64,000 bases of DNA from JBDTSW01 sp963782605 (GCA_963782605.1 CAWAKK010000003.1:1-64000); one strand, 5' to 3'. Counted from the stretch's first letter, positions 34,007 to 43,275 are shown. Numbers and translations are program-made. The notes: generated from the letters alone by a model not told the origin.

Positions 34007-34916
34007 CTATGCTCGTGGATGGCTCTTCGCGTATTCACGTCTCAGTCTTCCGGGTTCGACCCTCGTGTAGACCTGTGTCGTCGAGATGCTCGAGTGGCCG
34101 AGCAGCTCCTGGATCGATCTCAGGTCTGCACCCCCCTCCAACAGATGGGTCGCAAAAGAATGTCGCAGCGTGTGGGGAGTCATGTGGCCTGCAATGGCCG
34201 CTTCTCGCACCCAGCGGGCCAGCCTTCGCCGGACATCCGAGGTCGAGAGCCGGCGGCCACGTCGTGAGAGAAAGAGCGCTTGCTCGTCCGGCTCTCCCGC
34301 GAGCGCGGCGCCGCCCGCGCTCCAGGTAGCGCTCGATCGCCCGTTGCGCCGGCTCCCCGACCGGCACGAGGCGCGTCTTCGAGCCCTTGCCCAGAACCCT
34401 GAGCGTCTCGGCGTCGAAGTCGACACTGCCGATGTCCAGGCTCACGATCTCCTCGGCCCGCAGCCCGCAGGAGTAGGCAACCTCAAACAGGGCTCGGTCG
34501 CGCACCTCGAGCGGGGTCGTGGCCGGGATGCGATCCAGAAGGCGCGCGATCTCCTCGGGCCCGAGGACCCGAGGCAACCTCGATTGCGCTTTCGGGGTTG
34601 GCAGGAGCTCCGCTGGATTCTGCTCGGCGGCCCGGCCGCGGACCAGGTGGTCGTGAAAGCTTCTGACCGCGGCCAGCTTTCGCGCCACGCTGGCGCGCGC
34701 GAGCCCACGGCGCGAGAGGCTTGCCGCGAAGCCCCGAAGGTCGCGATAGACGAGAGTCCCGGGCTCGCGGTCCTCGGCGGTCGCCCAGACGCCGAGCTCC
34801 CGCAGGTCGCCCTCGTAGGCGCGCAGGGTCCCCGGCGCGGCACCCCGCGTCTTTAGCTCCCGCCGAAACCGCATGAGCGCCGCCTCCCATGTCGGGGAAA
34901 GCTCTGACGGCTCCAT
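34007..34916 (-). CDS. Xer-type tyrosine recombinase, one frameshift
   Basis: Reads as a normal ~300-residue Xer protein with one frame change near 34330. First frame: core-binding domain (LMRFRRELKTRGAAPGTLRA, RASVARKLAAVRSFHDHLVR), the catalytic Arg in AYSCGLRAEEIVSLDIG and Lys in RVLGKGSKTRLVPVG. Second frame: RLARWVREAAIAGHMTPHTL then RHSFATHLLEGGADLRSIQE, LLGHSSISTTQVYTRV with the catalytic Tyr. All six catalytic residues are present. Xer acts at dif in chromosome dimer resolution, so a true knock-out would be surprising; the single indel is suspected as a sequence error. Neighbouring sigma factor and genomic context fit the chromosomal Xer. Confidence 0.8.
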
Positions 34917-35004
34917 TGAGGCAGGTTCGCCACAGCCCAGCCCATGCCTGCCAGTGCAGGCGCGGATGCGGGGGTACCCGCAGACTTACAGCTGTGCCCA
35001 GCGG

Positions 35005-36042
35005 CTAGCCGATGTAGATCGGCGTGCCCACGTCGACGCGGTCGTAGAGCTCGATCACGTCGGGCACGGACATGCGCAGGCAGCCGTGCGAGGCCGCGGT
35101 GCCGAGCGAGGCGACGTCGTCGGTGCCGTGGATCCCTGCGCCGTCGAAGATGCCCATCCAGCGCGCCTTGAGGGGATTCTCGGGCGTGCCGCCGGGGACC
35201 ACGGTCCCGGCGAGGTCACCAGCCCAGTCAGAGTTCGGGACGGACCATGCCGGGTCGACGGCCTTGTTTTGGATGTTGTAGACGCCGACGGGCGTGTCGA
35301 AGCCGGCGGCGCCGATCGCGACCGTGTAGGTCCTTGCCAGCTTCAGGTTCTCCCAGAGCCGGAGCTGGAACGAGGTGCGATCGACCGTGAGGTAGCTGGG
35401 GTTCTCCGCCGCGACCTCCTCTGTCGTTACCTCGGGCTCCACCTCGTCGACCTGGGCAGTGATGATGCGGCCTCGCGGGCTTTGGACCGTTTCGGCAAGC
35501 TGGGCGCGCAGCTCGTCGGAGCGCAGCGAGCGCCCCGGCTCGCCGGGGACCGTGTTGAGGCTGGCCGGGCCAGGCTCGATCGAAGCATCGACCGGCTCCT
35601 GGTTTACGTCATCGGCGATCTTGGCGACGAACTCGTCGAGGGCGCTCTCGGAGTAGGCAATGGTTGGCTTGATCGTTTCGTTTACCTCGCCGCCCGAGGC
35701 GTAACGCCAGAGCCGGCTCGGGAGCGCGTCTTCGCGGCTGACCTCAAACGCCCGATCCACCATGTCGTTGATGTCGGCCCTAACGTCGAGCTGCTCAGGG
35801 TGGAGCACGTACCGGGTGCCCTTGAACGTCACCGTCACGGGCTTCTCCAATGGGGCAATGAGGTCCGCATGGACCTGCTTCTGGGCGGCGGCGCGAGAGA
35901 GGCCGCTGACGTCGATCTTGCCGATGCGAACGCCCTCGGCGATCTCATCCTCCTTGGACTTATCCCAGGCGTACGCTCCCACCGCTCCCGCGACCAGCAG
36001 GAACACCAGCGCGATGATCGCTATCTGTGTCTTACGTCCCAT
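35005..36042 (-). CDS. L,D-transpeptidase (YkuD) with N-terminal anchor
   Basis: A 345-residue membrane-anchored cell-wall enzyme. MGRKTQIAIIALVFLLVAGA is a single N-terminal membrane segment; residues ~40-190 contain two Ig-like or peptidoglycan-binding-4 type units (GKIDVSGLSRAAAQKQVHAD; VNQEPVDASIEPGPASLNTV). The YkuD domain closes the protein, with IHGTDDVASLGTAASHGCLR and catalytic C321. It forms 3-3 cross-links in peptidoglycan outside the membrane. ATG at 36042 places the hydrophobic segment right after the basic start; an ATG at 36069 adds nine residues. Confidence 0.92.
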   Translation of the reverse strand: MGRKTQIAIIALVFLLVAGAVGAYAWDKSKEDEIAEGVRIGKIDVSGLSRAAAQKQVHADLIAPLEKPVTVTFKGTRYVLHPEQLDVRADINDMVDRAFEVSREDALPSRLWRYASGGEVNETIKPTIAYSESALDEFVAKIADDVNQEPVDASIEPGPASLNTVPGEPGRSLRSDELRAQLAETVQSPRGRIITAQVDEVEPEVTTEEVAAENPSYLTVDRTSFQLRLWENLKLARTYTVAIGAAGFDTPVGVYNIQNKAVDPAWSVPNSDWAGDLAGTVVPGGTPENPLKARWMGIFDGAGIHGTDDVASLGTAASHGCLRMSVPDVIELYDRVDVGTPIYIG

Positions 36043-36182
36043 CAGTGCTCGTGCGGACTCCCGAACCACCTACGTTCGCGGGGGAACGTCGGTTCACCTG
36101 CGAAACATCGGCACGAATTGTAGAAAGCATTACCGGTCGCATTGGACGGATCGCCCGATTTGCAGCGAGCGTTGCCGGGCCG

Positions 36183-37307
36183 TCAGATGCCGAGTGGGTC
36201 GCGATCGGCGTCGACGCCGACGGACTGGTCGCGCTCCCGGCGGACATGACGGCTCCACCGGAGGAACTCCTCTACCTCACGCTCATATCTGTAGGTGCGC
36301 TCCACGCCCCTCATCACCGGCTGGATGCGCATGTGATCACCGAGGGCCTCGACGGTCTCGCGGGAGGTGTACCCGTAACGAAACCCCTCCGACTTATAGA
36401 GGCGGTTGTCGAGGCCACGCCCGAAGCGCAGCACGTTGACCATCTCGTCCGGGATGCGAAATCCGAGCCTGCGCAGAGGCCCTGCGACGAGGCCAGTCCC
36501 CCAAGGCGGCAGCACGGGCAGCGGCAGCTTGCCGAGCAGCCCGATGGCCTCCGTCAAGGACAACACGCCGTCGGCGGCGACATTGAACCTGCCAGGCATC
36601 TCGTTTAACGCCGCGTGCTCGAGGGCGTGGACGACGTCGTCCTCGTGGACGAACTGAAGGCGAGGGTCGAAGCCGAGGACCATCGGCACAGCGGGCAAGG
36701 CGAACATGCGCGTAAAGCCTGTCTCAACGTCTGGCCCGAGGACGTTCGCGCAACGCAGGATCGTGACCGTGACGTCGGGTTGCGCGTCGGCGAACTCGTC
36801 GACGGCGGCCTCCGCCTCGACGATGTCGCGCTCGAGAGCTGTGCGCGGTGGGTGCGGGCGCCTCATGGACTCGTCGAAGAAGGCGGGATCGTCGCTCTCG
36901 GATCCGTAGAAGAGCGCGCTCGACTTGAAGATGAACTTCCGAACCGGAGAGTCCGCGCCCGCGCACGCGGCAAGGATGTTCATGGTGCCGATGACGTTGG
37001 TCTCATGCGCCGCGCGAGGCGACATGGCGAGCGAATTGACCACCAGGCGGGTGTCGATCACGGTGTCGATCTCAGCGGCCTGGACGATGCGTTGAATGAG
37101 CGAGTGCTGATTGGAGACCTTCACGAACTCAGTCCGCTCGAGCTCCCGCCGAGGTTCGCTCGAATCCACACCGATGATGGCCTCGATCTGCTCGAACCCC
37201 TCGAGCGCCTCGGCGAGGACCCCACCCCAATAACTCGAGAGCCCCGTGATGAGAACCCGGCGTGTCCTGGGCTGGCTCTCGGGTCGCGAGGCCGTCAACC
37301 GAACCAC
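36183..37307 (-). CDS. NAD-dependent epimerase/dehydratase (extended SDR)
   Basis: About 374 residues. The Rossmann entry is RRVLITGLSSYWGGVLAEAL, then VIDTRLVVNSLAMSPRAAHE, VIGTMNILAACAGADSPVRK and FKSSALFYGSESDD; the Tyr of the active site may be in LFYG. The C-terminal substrate region has FVHEDDVVHALEHAALNEMP. The frame is open far upstream through the overlapping acyltransferase gene, but homology starts at GTG 37307 (TTG 37298 alternative), overlapping the upstream stop by 13 bases. Actinobacteria often pair such an epimerase with a PlsC-type acyltransferase; the joint substrate is unknown. Confidence 0.85.
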   Translation of the reverse strand: MVRLTASRPESQPRTRRVLITGLSSYWGGVLAEALEGFEQIEAIIGVDSSEPRRELERTEFVKVSNQHSLIQRIVQAAEIDTVIDTRLVVNSLAMSPRAAHETNVIGTMNILAACAGADSPVRKFIFKSSALFYGSESDDPAFFDESMRRPHPPRTALERDIVEAEAAVDEFADAQPDVTVTILRCANVLGPDVETGFTRMFALPAVPMVLGFDPRLQFVHEDDVVHALEHAALNEMPGRFNVAADGVLSLTEAIGLLGKLPLPVLPPWGTGLVAGPLRRLGFRIPDEMVNVLRFGRGLDNRLYKSEGFRYGYTSRETVEALGDHMRIQPVMRGVERTYRYEREVEEFLRWSRHVRRERDQSVGVDADRDPLGI

Positions 37308-38230
37308 ACGGACCGGCGCCGGCCAAGCATGTCGTGCAGGTTCTCCTGAATGCGCGCGCGGATCTCCTGAGCCACCGTTTGGACCAGCGCCTTGTCGAGG
37401 GCACCCTCGTGTCCTCCGAGCTCGACGGTGTCGATGGGCTCGAGGAAGCGAAGCTTGAACTTCGCCGGGAGGTACCCGAGCATGCCGAGCGGGCCGAACC
37501 ACGGGAAAGTCGGGGTCAGGGGAAAGTAGAGAAGCCCCGTCAGCCGCTTCATGAAGTCGACCTGCGCGAAGACCGGGGCCGCCTCCTCGGCGCCGACCAC
37601 GCAGGTGGGCACGATCTTGGCGTCGGCTCGCATAGCCGCCTCCACGAAGCCGCCACGTCCGAAGCGGCGCAGGCGGTAGCGATCCTTGTAGAGCTTCTCG
37701 GTGCCCTTGCGACCCTCGGGAAACACGAGCACGAGCTGCTCCTCGTCGTAGAGCAGGCGATGGACGTTGGCCGGATGCGCCGCGACGCAGCCGATCTTCG
37801 GGATCAGCATCGAGAACCCGGGATAGCTCTTGAAGAAGTGCTCGACGGTGATGTGAAGCGGCCGCGGGCGGGAGTGCTCCTCGCGGATCGCCTTGGCGAT
37901 CATGGCGGCATCGGGCGGCAGCGCGCCCGAGTGGTTCGAGACGATCATCGCGCCACCCGATCCGGGCACGTTCTCGATGCCCTCGACCTCCGCCCGGAAC
38001 CAGTACCTGTAGAGGAACTCCACAAGCGTTCGATCCATGAAGCCCTCGACCCGCTCGGAGCGGCCCCAGTCGGAGAGGTGCCGGTCGGGCTCGATGGCCG
38101 GAAGCAGATCGCGCATGTCCTCGGCCGAGCGCCGCTGCGGAAGCCGCTCGGGCGCCGTCGACGGAGTCGTCTGAGAGGTCCGCCCGGCTGCGAGCAAGGG
38201 ACGTTCGGTCGAATGCCACGGGCGGGCCAT
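37295..38230 (-). CDS. lysophospholipid acyltransferase (PlsC-like)
   Basis: A 311-residue acyltransferase. The active-site block is MIVSNHSGALPPDAAMIAKA (His with Asp seven residues on, as in the actinobacterial subgroup) and the glycerol-phosphate block is LVFPEGRKGTEKLYKDRYRL. GRGGFVEAAMRADAKIVPTC is motif IV-like. It transfers acyl chains to a lipid acceptor at the membrane. ATG at 38230 is 15 bases from the divergent start at 38246. It overlaps the epimerase start and is co-transcribed with it. Confidence 0.88.
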   Translation of the reverse strand: MARPWHSTERPLLAAGRTSQTTPSTAPERLPQRRSAEDMRDLLPAIEPDRHLSDWGRSERVEGFMDRTLVEFLYRYWFRAEVEGIENVPGSGGAMIVSNHSGALPPDAAMIAKAIREEHSRPRPLHITVEHFFKSYPGFSMLIPKIGCVAAHPANVHRLLYDEEQLVLVFPEGRKGTEKLYKDRYRLRRFGRGGFVEAAMRADAKIVPTCVVGAEEAAPVFAQVDFMKRLTGLLYFPLTPTFPWFGPLGMLGYLPAKFKLRFLEPIDTVELGGHEGALDKALVQTVAQEIRARIQENLHDMLGRRRSVWFG

Positions 38231-38245
38231 AGTATCCGCCGCCCG

Positions 38246-38959
38246 ATGCGCTCCAAGGATCAGGTACGCCGGGCTGTGTGGAAAGCGATGGACCGGGAGG
38301 GCGTCTCTCGCTTCCCCGGAGCCGAAGGCAGGATCCCCAACTTCGCCGGGGCCAAGTTGGCCGCGCAGAAGCTGGCGGGCCACCGGCTGTGGCGCCGCGC
38401 CCAGGTCGTGAAGGCCAATCCCGATTCCCCCCAAACTCACGTGCGGCGCCTGGCGCTCGAGGAGGGGAAAACCCTGGTGATGGCGGTCCCGCGCCTGCGC
38501 GACCTGCATCCGTTTCGGTTGCTCGACCCCAGGAAGCTGAACGCCAAGCAGGTGCGCGAGGCGGCCACGATCAAGGGCGCCATGCGCCACGGGAAGGTGG
38601 TGGCCCTCGAGGAGCTGCCCGAGATCGATTTCGTCCTCTGCGGATCGGTGGGCGTGAACCTCTCAGGCGCCCGGGTGGGCAAGGGCGGTGGATTCTCGGA
38701 CCTCGAGTACGCGTTGCTGATCGAGCAGGGCCTGATCGACGCCCACACGGTCGTCGCGACCACCGTCCACCCGATCCAGATCCTGCGCGAGCACCTGCCG
38801 CTGCTGGACCACGACCTGCCGGTGGACATGATCGCGACGCCGCGCGCCGTGATCGACCTCGAGCGCCAGTTCCCCCGTCCGCGCGGGATCCTCTGGAACC
38901 ATCTGCAACCCCCCCAGATCCACGAGATCCCGATCCTCGAGCGGGCCGGCTACGCGTGA
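38246..38959 (+). CDS. 5-formyltetrahydrofolate cyclo-ligase family protein
   Basis: A 237-residue protein of the MTHFS superfamily. After the helix RSKDQVRRAVWKAMDREGVS come PNFAGAKLAAQKLAGHRLWR, the ATP-loop candidate GARVGKGGGFSDLEYALLIE and VVATTVHPIQILREHLPLLD. The GKGGGFSDLE signature identifies the family; the class converts 5-formyl-THF to methenyl-THF, but proteins of this longer kind with a large first insertion (as in MTHFSD) are less certain. Start at ATG 38246, 15 bases from the divergent acyltransferase start. Confidence 0.85.
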   Translation: MRSKDQVRRAVWKAMDREGVSRFPGAEGRIPNFAGAKLAAQKLAGHRLWRRAQVVKANPDSPQTHVRRLALEEGKTLVMAVPRLRDLHPFRLLDPRKLNAKQVREAATIKGAMRHGKVVALEELPEIDFVLCGSVGVNLSGARVGKGGGFSDLEYALLIEQGLIDAHTVVATTVHPIQILREHLPLLDHDLPVDMIATPRAVIDLERQFPRPRGILWNHLQPPQIHEIPILERAGYA

Positions 38960-38972
38960 GTCGCCGCGGCGA

Positions 38973-40658
38973 CTACGACGTCACGGCCCCGGCCGACGCC
39001 GACGAGACCGTGTTCGCGTACTTCGCCATGACGCCGGACCTGAACTCCGGCTCCGGCGCTTCGTAGGCCCCCAGGCGGTCGTCGATCTCATCGTCCGTGA
39101 GGTCGACCGAGATCGTGCGTCCCTCGACGTCGATCGTGAGCTCGTCGCCGTCCCGTAGAGCCCCGATCGGCCCGCCCTTGACGGCCTCCGGGGCGACATG
39201 GCCCACCATGAGGCCGCGCGTCGCACCCGAGAAGCGCCCGTCGGTGATCAGGGCGACCTCCTCGCCAAGCCCTTCGCCGACGAGCGCGGCCGTGACCTGA
39301 AGCATCTCGCGCATGCCCGGGCCCCCGGCGGGTCCCTCGTTGCGGATTACGATCACGTCGCCCGGCTTGATCGACTGCTCCTTGACCGCGCGAAAGCACT
39401 CCTCCTCGCCCTCGAACACGCGCGCGGGACCCTTCTGTCCCTTCCGTTCGGTCCCGGCGAGCTTGACCACGCAGCCCTCGGGAGCCAGGTTCCCGCGCAG
39501 GATCGCGAGCCCGCCCTCGCTCTTGAGCGGGTCGGAGAGGGGACGCACGACCTCCTGGCCCGGGGCCTCGATCGCCGCCGCCGCCTCCTCCCCGATCGTG
39601 CGGCCGGTCACGGTGAGCTCGTCGGCGTGCAGGATCCCCGCTTCGGCGAGGCGACTGAGAATCAGCGGAACCCCGCCGGCGCGATAGAGATCAAGCGCGA
39701 CGAAGCGGCCGCCGGGTTTGAGGTCGGCCAGCAGCGGCGTGGCGCGCGAGATCCGCTCGAACTCATCGATGTCGAGGGCGACGCCGGCCTCGCGAGCGAC
39801 GGCAAGCAGGTGCAACACCCCGTTGGTGGAGCCCCCGGTCGCACACACGGCCGCGATGGCGTTCTCGAGCGAATTGCGAGTGATGACGCGGCTCGGGCGC
39901 AGGTCGTCCGCGAGGACCCGCAGGACCAACTCGCCGACCCGCTCGGCGACGGTCCGCTTGTCATCGTCGGTCGCCGGGACCATGGCGGAACCGGCGGGCG
40001 AGATCCCAAGCGCCTCGAACGCGCACGCCATCGTGTTCGCGGTGAACTGTCCCGCGCAGGCACCGGGGCCCGGGCTGGCGACGCCCTCTAGCTCGTGCAG
40101 GTCAGCGTCGGACATCTCCCCCGCCGCATGCGCGCCGATCGCTTCGAAGACGTCCCCGATCGTCACGTCCCTGCCCCGCCAGCGCCCCGGCAGGATCGAG
40201 CCGCCGTAGAGCATCAGCGAGGGCACGTCGAGGCGGGCCAGTGCCATCACACATCCGGGCAGCGTCTTGTCGCAGGCGGAGAGGGCGACGAGCGCGTCGA
40301 ACTGGTAGCCACGGGCGGCGAGCTCGATCGAGTCGGCTATCACCTCGCGCGAGACGAGCGAGGACCGCATTCCCTTGGTCCCCATCGTGATCCCATCCGA
40401 GATCGCGACGGTGTTGAACTCCATCGGCGTCCCGCCGGCCGCGCGCACTCCGTCCTTGATCGGCGCGGCCAGCTCGCGCAGGTGGAAGTTGCATGGCATC
40501 GCCTCGGTCCAGGTGTTGGCGACGCCGACCGTTGGCCGCGAGAGCGCCTCGTCGTCGAAGCCGATGCCCTTCATCTGGGCGCGCGCGGCGGCTCGATCGG
40601 GCCCATCGAAGACGGCGGCGGAACGGGGACGCGGGGCCTTTACCGATTCGGGTGCCAT
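38973..40658 (-). CDS. ilvD: dihydroxy-acid dehydratase
   Basis: A 561-residue IlvD/Edd family enzyme of valine, leucine and isoleucine biosynthesis, converting 2,3-dihydroxy-acids to 2-oxo-acids with an Fe-S cluster. Cluster Cys residues are seen in EAMPCNFHLRELA, ALSACDKTLPGCVMALA and GPGACAGQFTANTMACAF. The substrate-loop ATGGSTNGVLHLLAVA and the C-terminal ITDGRFSGATRGLMVGHV are complete. Three Cys at those positions favour the [2Fe-2S] type. ATG with M-A-P-E-S-V start. The gene is convergent with the cyclo-ligase gene, 13 bases apart. Confidence 0.95.
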   Translation of the reverse strand: MAPESVKAPRPRSAAVFDGPDRAAARAQMKGIGFDDEALSRPTVGVANTWTEAMPCNFHLRELAAPIKDGVRAAGGTPMEFNTVAISDGITMGTKGMRSSLVSREVIADSIELAARGYQFDALVALSACDKTLPGCVMALARLDVPSLMLYGGSILPGRWRGRDVTIGDVFEAIGAHAAGEMSDADLHELEGVASPGPGACAGQFTANTMACAFEALGISPAGSAMVPATDDDKRTVAERVGELVLRVLADDLRPSRVITRNSLENAIAAVCATGGSTNGVLHLLAVAREAGVALDIDEFERISRATPLLADLKPGGRFVALDLYRAGGVPLILSRLAEAGILHADELTVTGRTIGEEAAAAIEAPGQEVVRPLSDPLKSEGGLAILRGNLAPEGCVVKLAGTERKGQKGPARVFEGEEECFRAVKEQSIKPGDVIVIRNEGPAGGPGMREMLQVTAALVGEGLGEEVALITDGRFSGATRGLMVGHVAPEAVKGGPIGALRDGDELTIDVEGRTISVDLTDDEIDDRLGAYEAPEPEFRSGVMAKYANTVSSASAGAVTS

Positions 40659-40781
40659 CGGGGCGAGCCAGTGTAGGGCGCGCGTAGAACGCGACTCGAG
40701 GGAGGAACCGTGCCGAGCTGGGCGAGAAGGAACCTGAGCTACACAGGCGTCTGCCGTGCGACAGTGTCCTGATGCCAGGAA

Positions 40782-41261
40782 TCATCCCGCCCGCGTAGCC
40801 TCGGCGTGCCGGCGCGCCCGCCAGGCACCGAGCATGTGAAGGTCGCGGCGCACCTGGTCCGGATCGAGCTGGCGGCCGGGCACATGCATGTTCGCGCGCG
40901 CGATCAGCTCCCGCTCGGAGCCCCGCAGGGAGATCCACTTGGCGAGCACGTCGTCGGCGTCGGGCAGCCGATCTCCGAGCGCGAGGTCGGACGCGTCGCG
41001 GAACGCGATGCAGTACTCGCTCAGAAGCTCCCCGTCTTGGGTTGTGTAGGCCATGATCGGGCGGTGGGGGTAGAGCAGGTATGCATAGCCCGGCTCGGAG
41101 CCCTCGACTGAGACGAACCCAAGCTCCTCGTACATCTCGTATTCCTCGAGCGAGACGATCGAGCGCATGAGCGCGCGGGCTCGGCGCTCGGCTCGGCGCT
41201 CGCGACCGGGGTCGTAGCGAGGGATGTGCTCGGCTCGGGCGCGGCGCCGGGGCAGGCGCAT
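40782..41261 (-). CDS. conserved hypothetical protein
   Basis: A 159-residue protein: a basic start (MRLPRRRARAEHIPRYDPG), then a mixed domain with SIVSLEEYEMYEELGFVSVE, GYAYLLYPHRPIMAYTTQDG and ELLSEYCIAFRD. Its ATG overlaps the stop of the upstream gene (TGATG), so the two form a pair downstream of thiD. It is soluble and has no recognised family; the first 30 basic residues may be unfolded. Confidence 0.6.
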   Translation of the reverse strand: MRLPRRRARAEHIPRYDPGRERRAERRARALMRSIVSLEEYEMYEELGFVSVEGSEPGYAYLLYPHRPIMAYTTQDGELLSEYCIAFRDASDLALGDRLPDADDVLAKWISLRGSERELIARANMHVPGRQLDPDQVRRDLHMLGAWRARRHAEATRAG

Positions 41262-41503
41262 CAGCCGCCGGCTGCCGGAGGGAAGAAAACGACCCGCTCG
41301 GCCTCGCGCGGCACCTCGGAGAAGCTTCGGACCATCACGGCCTCACGCCGAACGCCATCGTTGGTGGGAACGGCCGCCCACATGCCGATCTCCAGCTGGC
41401 GCCGAAACTCCTCGATGAGGCGCTCTTCGTCCTCGCTCACCTCCGGGTCGCCCTCGGCGAGCAGCACGTCGCCATGTCCGGGCTTCATGCGGAGGAGCCT
41501 CAC
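41261..41503 (-). CDS. small conserved hypothetical protein
   Basis: An 80-residue acidic protein, MRLLRMKPGHGDVLLAEGDP followed by VSEDEERLIEEFRRQLEIGM and WAAVPTNDGVRREAVMVRSF, ending EVPREAERVVFFPPAAGG. The PGHGDVLLAEGDPE and GMWAAVP stretches look like a small sensor or regulator of one alpha/beta layer; no family recognised. Translationally coupled to the following gene and eight bases after the stop of thiD. Confidence 0.6.
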   Translation of the reverse strand: MRLLRMKPGHGDVLLAEGDPEVSEDEERLIEEFRRQLEIGMWAAVPTNDGVRREAVMVRSFSEVPREAERVVFFPPAAGG

Positions 41504-41511
41504 GCTGACGA

Positions 41512-42333
41512 TTATGCCAGCGGCCCGGCAGCGCGCCGCCGACCCGCGAGCGCGAACACGTCAACCGGCCCAGCGCCCGCACCGATGTCGCGGAGACCGT
41601 GACCAACGGCCTCGGCGGCGACCTCCCGTGCCCAGCGCGCGGCGTCAGCGAGCTCGTAGCCCCGCGCCAGAAATGCAGCCAGGGAGGAGGAATGCGTACA
41701 GCCCGAGCCGTGCGCCGCGTCGCTGGGGTATCGCGGACCCTCGATCAGAAGCGAGCCGTAGCCGTCGAAGAGGGTGTCGGCTCCGTCGTCGGTGTGACCT
41801 CCGGTGACGATCACAGCCTTCGGTCCGAGCGCCTGCACGGCGGCCGCGAGCTCAGCGGGACCGGCGCTCTCCCCCGCCCCGGCGAGCGAACGAGCCTCGG
41901 TGAGGTTTGGAGTAACGACGGAGGCCTGGGGCAAGATGCGCTCGATCAGGGCCGCCTTCGCGTTCGGATCGAGGAGCGTGGCCCCGCTTTCGGAGACCAT
42001 GACGGGGTCGACCACGACCGGCACGTCGCCGATCAGGGCGAGCGCTTCGGCCACCGCCTCGATGGTCGCCTCATCCCCCAGCATCCCGACCTTGACGGCG
42101 TCGACACCGATGTCCTCCACGACGGCGCGCGCCTGCGCCACGATCATCTGGGGGCTCACCTGCTCCACCCTTGTCACTCCAACCGTGTTCTGCGCGGTCA
42201 GGGCGGTGATCGCCGTCATCCCGTGAACGCCACATCGAGCGAACGCCTTCAGATCGGCCTGGATCCCGGCTCCTCCACCGGAGTCGGAGCCGGCGATCGA
42301 CAGAACGGCGGGAATCTCGCGGAGGCTTGCCAC
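41512..42333 (-). CDS. thiD: hydroxymethylpyrimidine kinase / phosphomethylpyrimidine kinase
   Basis: A 273-residue ribokinase-fold enzyme of thiamine synthesis that phosphorylates HMP and HMP-P. Visible signatures are VLSIAGSDSGGGAGIQADLK, the MTAITALTAQNTVGV loop, VPVVVDPVMVSESGATLL and the anion-hole/catalytic motif AAHGSGCTHSSSLAAFLARG. Length is typical for the stand-alone form without a ThiE domain. No thiamine (TPP) riboswitch is seen upstream; dprA lies only nine bases before its 5' side, so it is transcribed with dprA. Confidence 0.93.
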   Translation of the reverse strand: MASLREIPAVLSIAGSDSGGGAGIQADLKAFARCGVHGMTAITALTAQNTVGVTRVEQVSPQMIVAQARAVVEDIGVDAVKVGMLGDEATIEAVAEALALIGDVPVVVDPVMVSESGATLLDPNAKAALIERILPQASVVTPNLTEARSLAGAGESAGPAELAAAVQALGPKAVIVTGGHTDDGADTLFDGYGSLLIEGPRYPSDAAHGSGCTHSSSLAAFLARGYELADAARWAREVAAEAVGHGLRDIGAGAGPVDVFALAGRRRAAGPLA

Positions 42334-42342
42334 GGGCCGAGC

Positions 42343-43275
42343 TTAGGGCGCCGGCGGCGGTTCGAGCCCCGTGCGCACGACAGTCCCGGCATGCGAGCGC
42401 AGGTAGCCCAGGAGCTCGAGCCTCGAGAGGGCGACCGCGACGCTCGAAGCCGAAATCTCCAGGCCGGCTGCCAGTCGTTCGCTGCTGCTGCCGGTGGGCC
42501 CGACTCCCTCGAGGACCAAGGCGAGGGTCGGGTCGACGGGGGGCCCAATCCGCATTGCGTCCCTGACGCCCACCCCAAGTACCAAGTCGAGCACGTCCTG
42601 CGCCCCGCGGATCAGGTGAGCGCCGTCACGAATCAGCTCGTGCGGGCCTCGCGAGAGCGGTGCGAAGATCGAGCCGGGTACGGCTCCCACCTCCCTGCCG
42701 AGCTCGAGCGCCTTGTCCGCGGTAATACGCGATCCGGATGGGTTCGCCGCTTCCACGACAACCGTGATCGTGCTGAGCGCGGCCATGATTCGGTTTCGTG
42801 CGGGAAAGCCCCATCGCTCCGCCCGCCGGCCCGGTTCCATCTCCGAGATCACCGCTCCCCCCTCGCTCAGGATCCGGGCGTAAAGGCGCCGGGCGCTCGG
42901 TGGATATGGGACATCCGGCCCGCCCGCCAGCACGGCTACGGTCGGGCCTTTCGCCGCCAGCGCTCCGCGGTGGGCTGCCGAGTCGATTCCGAAAGCCATG
43001 CCGGAGATGACCACGAGGCCCGCCGCCGCAAGCGCCGATGCCATCTCCTCGGCGATCCGCTCACCCTCCTCGGTGCACCGCCGTGCACCGACGATCGTCA
43101 CCGCCGCCTGCGGCTCGAGCGTAGCCACGAGTCCGCGCCGTCCCAGGCCGTGCAGCCGCTGCGGAGCTCCCCCGGCCGCCGCTGCGTTGCCGCCCTCGAC
43201 AGCGTGGTCGAGGCACCCGAGGCCCGGCGGCCACTCGGGACCCCGCTCGATCGTCCAGACGTCAATCGCCGCCAC
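42343..43275 (-). CDS. dprA: DNA-processing protein DprA (Smf)
   Basis: About 310 residues. The Rossmann-like core shows AAVTIVGARRCTEEGERIAE, LVVISGMAFGIDSAAHRGAL, VAVLAGGPDVPYPPSARRLY and the ISEMEPGRRAERWGFPARNR block, all DprA signatures. The C-terminal winged helix (SSERLAAGLEISASSVAVAL) is present. DprA loads RecA on incoming single strands in transformation. GTG at 43275 overlaps the comM stop by 14 bases, a common comM-dprA arrangement. The N-terminal SAM-like domain is short. Confidence 0.93.
   Translation of the reverse strand: MAAIDVWTIERGPEWPPGLGCLDHAVEGGNAAAAGGAPQRLHGLGRRGLVATLEPQAAVTIVGARRCTEEGERIAEEMASALAAAGLVVISGMAFGIDSAAHRGALAAKGPTVAVLAGGPDVPYPPSARRLYARILSEGGAVISEMEPGRRAERWGFPARNRIMAALSTITVVVEAANPSGSRITADKALELGREVGAVPGSIFAPLSRGPHELIRDGAHLIRGAQDVLDLVLGVGVRDAMRIGPPVDPTLALVLEGVGPTGSSSERLAAGLEISASSVAVALSRLELLGYLRSHAGTVVRTGLEPPPAP

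Noticed and set aside
36183..38219. A single 678-residue epimerase protein
   Set aside because: The first ~300 residues are a frame shadow of the acyltransferase gene; homology begins at about 37307.
42000..42360. Thiamine (TPP) riboswitch at thiD
   Set aside because: thiD follows dprA after nine bases, leaving no leader where a riboswitch could fold.
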